This document shows, one piece after another, positions 5,729 to 6,234 of a stretch of 6,234 nucleotides of DNA. Source of the stretch: an uncultured Acidimicrobiaceae bacterium (GTDB lineage: Bacteria > Actinomycetota > Acidimicrobiia > Acidimicrobiales > Bog-793). The translations under genes were made by a program, and so were the position numbers. Positions within the stretch are counted from its first letter, which is position 1, and each line of letters begins with the position of its first letter. The notes under the pieces are model-generated. The model searched no databases. It was given only the letters and a program-made list of their open reading frames with translations, and was not told the DNA's origin. The stretch is taken from NCBI GenBank assembly GCA_903907185.1, contig CAIVND010000239.1:1-6234 (forward strand), written 5' to 3'.

Positions 5729-6234
5729 GTGCCAAAGATCCTCATGGACATCACGCCACTTCGGCGATATCCCCAGTTTCGTCGCCTCTGGATCGGTTAC
5801 ACGATCTCGCAGCTTGGCAGCCAACTTACCGTGGTCGCCGTTGCCTACCAGGTCTACATTCTCACGAGATCGTCTCTTGACGTCGGGCTCATCAGCCTCG
5901 TGCAACTCGGACCGTCGATCATCGGTCCGATCTTTGGCGGCTCACTCGCGGACTCGATGGATCGTCGCAAGCTCTTACTTGTCACAAACACCTTGGTGGC
6001 GTCCTGCTCTATTGCACTTGCTATTAATAGTGAGCTTCGACATCCCGCACTGTGGCCACTCTTTGTTGTCGCGGGCGTCTCCGCTGGATTCAGTGGCATC
6101 GACAATCCCGCTCGAACCGCTGCAATGGTGAACCTCGTTGACCGCGAGTCGCTCGTCGCAGCAAACGCACTTCGCACACTCATGCAACAGGTTGCCTATG
6201 TTGTCGGTCCGGCGATCGCTGGCGCGCTGCTCGG
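5729..6234 (+). CDS. MFS transporter (MFS_3/EntS-like), N-terminal part (truncated by window edge)
   Basis: The visible 168 codons open with MPKILMDITPLRRYPQFRRL, the short cytoplasmic N terminus usual for this group, then helix 1 (about 20-44, with QLGSQLTVVAVAYQVY at 28-43). Helix 2 (about 51-71) is followed by MFS motif A between helices 2 and 3: GGSLADSMDRRK (70-81). Helices 3 and 4 follow (about 82-99, 108-124), then DNPARTAAMVNLV (125-137), a stretch typical of the MFS_3 group that includes the enterobactin exporter EntS, and the start of the next helices (about 150-168). Such proteins are proton-driven exporters of siderophores, macrolides or other small molecules; the substrate is unknown here. 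The start is a GTG with AGGG (5718-5721) 7 bases upstream; an ATG at 5744 is a less likely alternative. It lies 9 bases after the EamA gene, implying one operon. Confidence 0.88.
   Translation, partial: MPKILMDITPLRRYPQFRRLWIGYTISQLGSQLTVVAVAYQVYILTRSSLDVGLISLVQLGPSIIGPIFGGSLADSMDRRKLLLVTNTLVASCSIALAINSELRHPALWPLFVVAGVSAGFSGIDNPARTAAMVNLVDRESLVAANALRTLMQQVAYVVGPAIAGALL

Noticed and set aside
1..6234. Mobile elements, CRISPR arrays, tRNA or rRNA genes
   Set aside because: No transposase or integrase, repeat-spacer array, tRNA cloverleaf or rRNA sequence was seen in any part of the window.

Overview
The window looks like ordinary chromosome from a moderate-GC (roughly mid-50s percent by eye) actinobacterium. 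The evidence is a DivIVA/Wag31-type coiled-coil gene, an actinobacterial-style FmdB protein with a long Ala/Ser/Thr/Pro tail, GTG starts, start sites without a Shine-Dalgarno sequence, and a G/C-variant CIRCE operator. Placement near the acidophilic Acidimicrobiia is possible but is only a guess. The tetranucleotide GATC is strikingly frequent across the window.

Layout. (1) Bases 1-158, minus: the 5' end of moaC (molybdenum cofactor synthesis), running off the left edge. (2) Bases 159-262: a divergent intergenic region with a near-perfect CIRCE element, the binding site of the heat-shock repressor HrcA, placed over the probable start of transcription of fmdB. (3) Bases 263-616, plus: fmdB, a small zinc-ribbon protein. 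(4) Bases 613-3367, minus: a two-gene operon tldD-tldE encoding the TldD/TldE (PmbA) heterodimeric metalloprotease. Its stop codon overlaps the stop of convergent fmdB. (5) Bases 3368-3646: a 279-base divergent intergenic region with an inverted repeat, a tandem 7-base repeat and a strong ribosome binding site that leads into a possible 16-codon leader ORF. (6) Bases 3647-4618, plus: a DivIVA-domain coiled-coil protein. (7) Bases 4781-5719, plus: an EamA/DMT-family membrane transporter, followed after 9 bases by (8) 5729-6234, plus: the N-terminal 168 codons of an MFS exporter, cut by the right edge.

How the genes fit together. tldD and tldE encode one complex and are translationally coupled. 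The EamA and MFS genes look like a two-transporter operon. The most unusual point is the CIRCE-like operator: HrcA/CIRCE normally controls groESL and dnaK operons, but here it stands directly before fmdB and 63 bases upstream of the divergent moaC start. No chaperone gene is visible. If real, it would put an uncharacterised zinc-ribbon protein under heat-shock (protein-folding) control.
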